Source: CAZOVB01 sp964583095 (GTDB lineage Bacteria; Planctomycetota; Phycisphaerae; SM23-33). From it: DNA of 20,813 nucleotides. The stretch spans positions 1 through 20,813 of the forward strand of contig CAZOVB010000077.1 in assembly GCA_964583095.1 (NCBI GenBank). Reading direction: 5' to 3'. The notes beneath the pieces were generated by a model that saw only the letters and a list, made by a program, of their open reading frames with translations, was not told where the DNA came from and searched no databases. Both the position numbers and the translations under genes were made by a program. This document shows, in pieces, positions 19,745 to 20,813 of the stretch (its first letter is position 1; every line of letters starts with the position of its first letter).

Positions 19745-20384
19745 GCTCCGTATTACAGTCTTTAACGGATGGAGCTGCAGTGCGTGCTACGCACATCACC
19801 GATTTGCCGAGATGGCGGTAGTTCGGCTGAAACCGGAGTAAGATCTTCCGGGGATACCCCAAGTTCTCAGGGCAATGGGCTTCGCTCCGGCTGGCCTTGC
19901 CGCATTGCTCGTCGACCAAAGCCCGAAGCTCAGAGTTCGAAGCCAGTTTGGCCTCGTTTAGCCAGTGCCCAAGCCCACCGTTGTAACTACGCAGCGCTGC
20001 CCACCAACGGTCGCACTCCGTTGCACCCTTCACCCGGCGGTAGTTCCACCGGTCATACCTGACCATGGCGCGAATTGCCCAGTGCGGGTTGTACGGCTCC
20101 GGCTCACCCAGCTCAGGATACAGTTCGCTCATCCACCGGCTAGTCCCCGGCATGAACTGAGCGATACCCTGCGCACCGACGGGTGAATCTACGTCCGGGC
20201 GCCACGCACTTTCAGCTTGGATCTGACCAGCCATCATGGGGACTGGCGCGCTCAAGCCCATGACTGCGTGAGCTTCGCGCCGGAGAATGCGTTCGTAGCG
20301 CTCTGAGCTTTGGGCTTCGGGCCATGTGCTAAGGGCTAGGAGAATAAGAATCCACGTCAATATCGTCAGACTGCCGTCACGCAT
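19734..20384 (-). CDS. SLT-type lytic transglycosylase (endolysin-like)
   Basis: A 216-residue protein with an N-terminal hydrophobic segment (about residues 5-21), a signal peptide or signal-anchor. The SLT domain shows the catalytic Glu58 in QIQAESAWRP, then SPVGAQGIAQFMPGTSRWM and later ALRSYNGGLGHWLNEA. It cleaves peptidoglycan glycan strands to release anhydro-muropeptides. The C-terminal third has a CG...HCPENLGYPRKILL segment with possible disulfide cysteines. Being behind a small TM gene and beside a tail gene, it is probably the phage endolysin; a virion-associated murein hydrolase is the alternative. A heptanucleotide repeat tract encodes PEAQSSE near the signal end, and another antisense tract lies at 19917-19944. 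Its start overlaps the upstream gene by eight bases. Confidence 0.88.
   Translation of the reverse strand: MRDGSLTILTWILILLALSTWPEAQSSERYERILRREAHAVMGLSAPVPMMAGQIQAESAWRPDVDSPVGAQGIAQFMPGTSRWMSELYPELGEPEPYNPHWAIRAMVRYDRWNYRRVKGATECDRWWAALRSYNGGLGHWLNEAKLASNSELRALVDEQCGKASRSEAHCPENLGYPRKILLRFQPNYRHLGKSVMCVARTAAPSVKDCNTEHDS
19917..19944 (+). repeat. Heptanucleotide repeat tract on the plus strand, antisense to the transglycosylase
   Basis: Four 7-base units (CAAAGCC, CGAAGCT, CAGAGTT, CGAAGCC) read on the plus strand, opposite to the coding strand here. The CAAAGCC-CGAAGCT pair is the same as in the tract at 1883-1911. Confidence 0.65.
20302..20321 (-). repeat. Heptanucleotide repeat tract on the minus strand
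   Basis: On the minus strand CGAAGCC, CAAAGCT and CAGAG follow one another in frame in the transglycosylase gene and encode EAQSSE. It is inverted relative to the tract at 19917-19944, with which it shares AGCTCAGAG. Confidence 0.65.
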
Positions 20385-20553
20385 CGCACATGCTCGCTAA
20401 GTAAAAATCGAAGGACACCCAGTACAAAAAAAGAACGGTGAATGCGAGCACGACAACGCGCGGAGCCCGTATCTCGACGCGGTGCACGATCGACTCACGG
20501 AAGATAACCCACGAGAACTTGACGAACTGTTTAATCTGAGAAGAAGCGGGCAT
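20377..20553 (-). CDS. Small single-TM protein, holin candidate
   Basis: A 58-residue minus-strand gene. The N-terminal half is basic and amphipathic (SSQIKQFVKFSWVIF, then HRVEIRAPR), followed by one TM helix VVVLAFTVLFLYWVSFDFYL and a short end. Its start overlaps the preceding tail-protein stop by one base (TAATG) and its stop overlaps the transglycosylase start by eight bases, so all three are coupled. A one-TM protein directly before a murein hydrolase is a natural holin candidate, although assignment rests on position and shape only. Confidence 0.7.
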   Translation of the reverse strand: MPASSQIKQFVKFSWVIFRESIVHRVEIRAPRVVVLAFTVLFLYWVSFDFYLASMCDA

Positions 20554-20813
20554 TAAATACGTCTCGCTTTCACGATGTCGACGCCACCACTAAGTACTCC
20601 GACCTTCATCGCTTGCGTTTTGCGCGCGTAACCAGAATCTACGCGCACAGCGTAAGCGCCCATGTCAGGCTGGTCGTCCGCGCTCAAGGGGAAACGCAGC
20701 CCGTCTTGCCCCTGCGGCTGGTTCTCTCCACTTGACCACCACTTAACGCCAGCGCGGATACAGGGAGAATCGCCGTCGAGGCGGAAATCGCCAGCTTCGG
20801 GGTTGATGAACTT
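20553..20813 (-). CDS. C-terminal part of a parallel beta-helix tail protein
   Basis: The window ends within a minus-strand gene; 86 residues are visible. FINPEAGDFRLDGDSPCIRAG is the classic last-coil motif of right-handed parallel beta-helix proteins ('F-x-P-x-x-GDF-x-L-x-x-x-SPxIxxG'), and PDMGAYAVR corresponds to the usual 'DIGAYE' end. About 30 further residues follow. In phages such proteins are tailspikes or tail fibres, sometimes with glycan-cleaving activity. No start is visible. It overlaps the holin-like gene by one base. Confidence 0.75.
   Translation of the reverse strand, partial: KFINPEAGDFRLDGDSPCIRAGVKWWSSGENQPQGQDGLRFPLSADDQPDMGAYAVRVDSGYARKTQAMKVGVLSGGVDIVKARRI

Noticed and set aside
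1..20813. CRISPR array or rRNA
   Set aside because: No regularly spaced repeats with unique spacers and no rRNA-like sequence seen.

Overview
This window looks like about 20.8 kb of a temperate tailed-phage or prophage genome, probably from a Gram-negative (proteobacterial) host. It carries a PolA-family DNA polymerase, a primase-helicase, a SNF2-type helicase, Cas4-like and VRR-NUC nucleases, an excisionase-like protein, a tyrosine integrase, an Acb2-type anti-CBASS protein and a lysis-like cassette. Genes are short, tightly packed and often overlap by 1-4 bases (TAATG, ATGA, GTGA). The order polymerase, membrane protein, primase-helicase, Cas4-like nuclease, SNF2 helicase, ssDNA-binding-like protein, VRR-NUC recalls siphoviruses of the Enc34/Chi (Casjensviridae) type, but that assignment is from memory and untested.

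Layout. (1) 1-1084: the end of a small phage protein, two small unknown genes, and a ubiquitin-like beta-grasp protein followed by a strong terminator. (2) 1160-4427: an E1/ThiF-like adenylating enzyme, a JAMM/JAB peptidase and a 542-residue protein with an E2-like active-site segment. Together with the ubiquitin-like protein these look like a complete phage-borne conjugation and deconjugation pathway. The E2-like active-site segment is duplicated as an exact 96-bp direct repeat across the 3' end of the same gene. (3) 4524-8347: a cysteine-rich unknown protein, a small unknown protein, the DNA polymerase with an intein in its O-helix motif, and a conserved membrane protein. A complete HNH homing-endonuclease gene lies out of frame inside the intein-coding DNA. 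(4) 8408-16244: replication, recombination and nucleotide-metabolism genes. (5) 16241-19268: a lysogeny and accessory block with an AP2-like protein, excisionase, integrase, anti-CBASS protein and MazG, plus a minus-strand secreted Rap1a-like gene between excisionase and integrase. (6) 19313-20813: a bidirectional terminator, then minus-strand genes converging on it. Read from the right these are the end of a parallel beta-helix tail protein, a one-TM holin-like protein, an SLT lytic transglycosylase, a coiled-coil protein and a tiny TM peptide.

The strongest candidates for an undescribed system are the out-of-frame endonuclease gene nested in a mini-intein, whose polymerase-frame reading stays open throughout, and the phage UBL-E1-JAB-E2-like module with its duplicated catalytic segment. 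No uncovered stretch is longer than 300 bases, and I see no tRNA, rRNA or CRISPR array.
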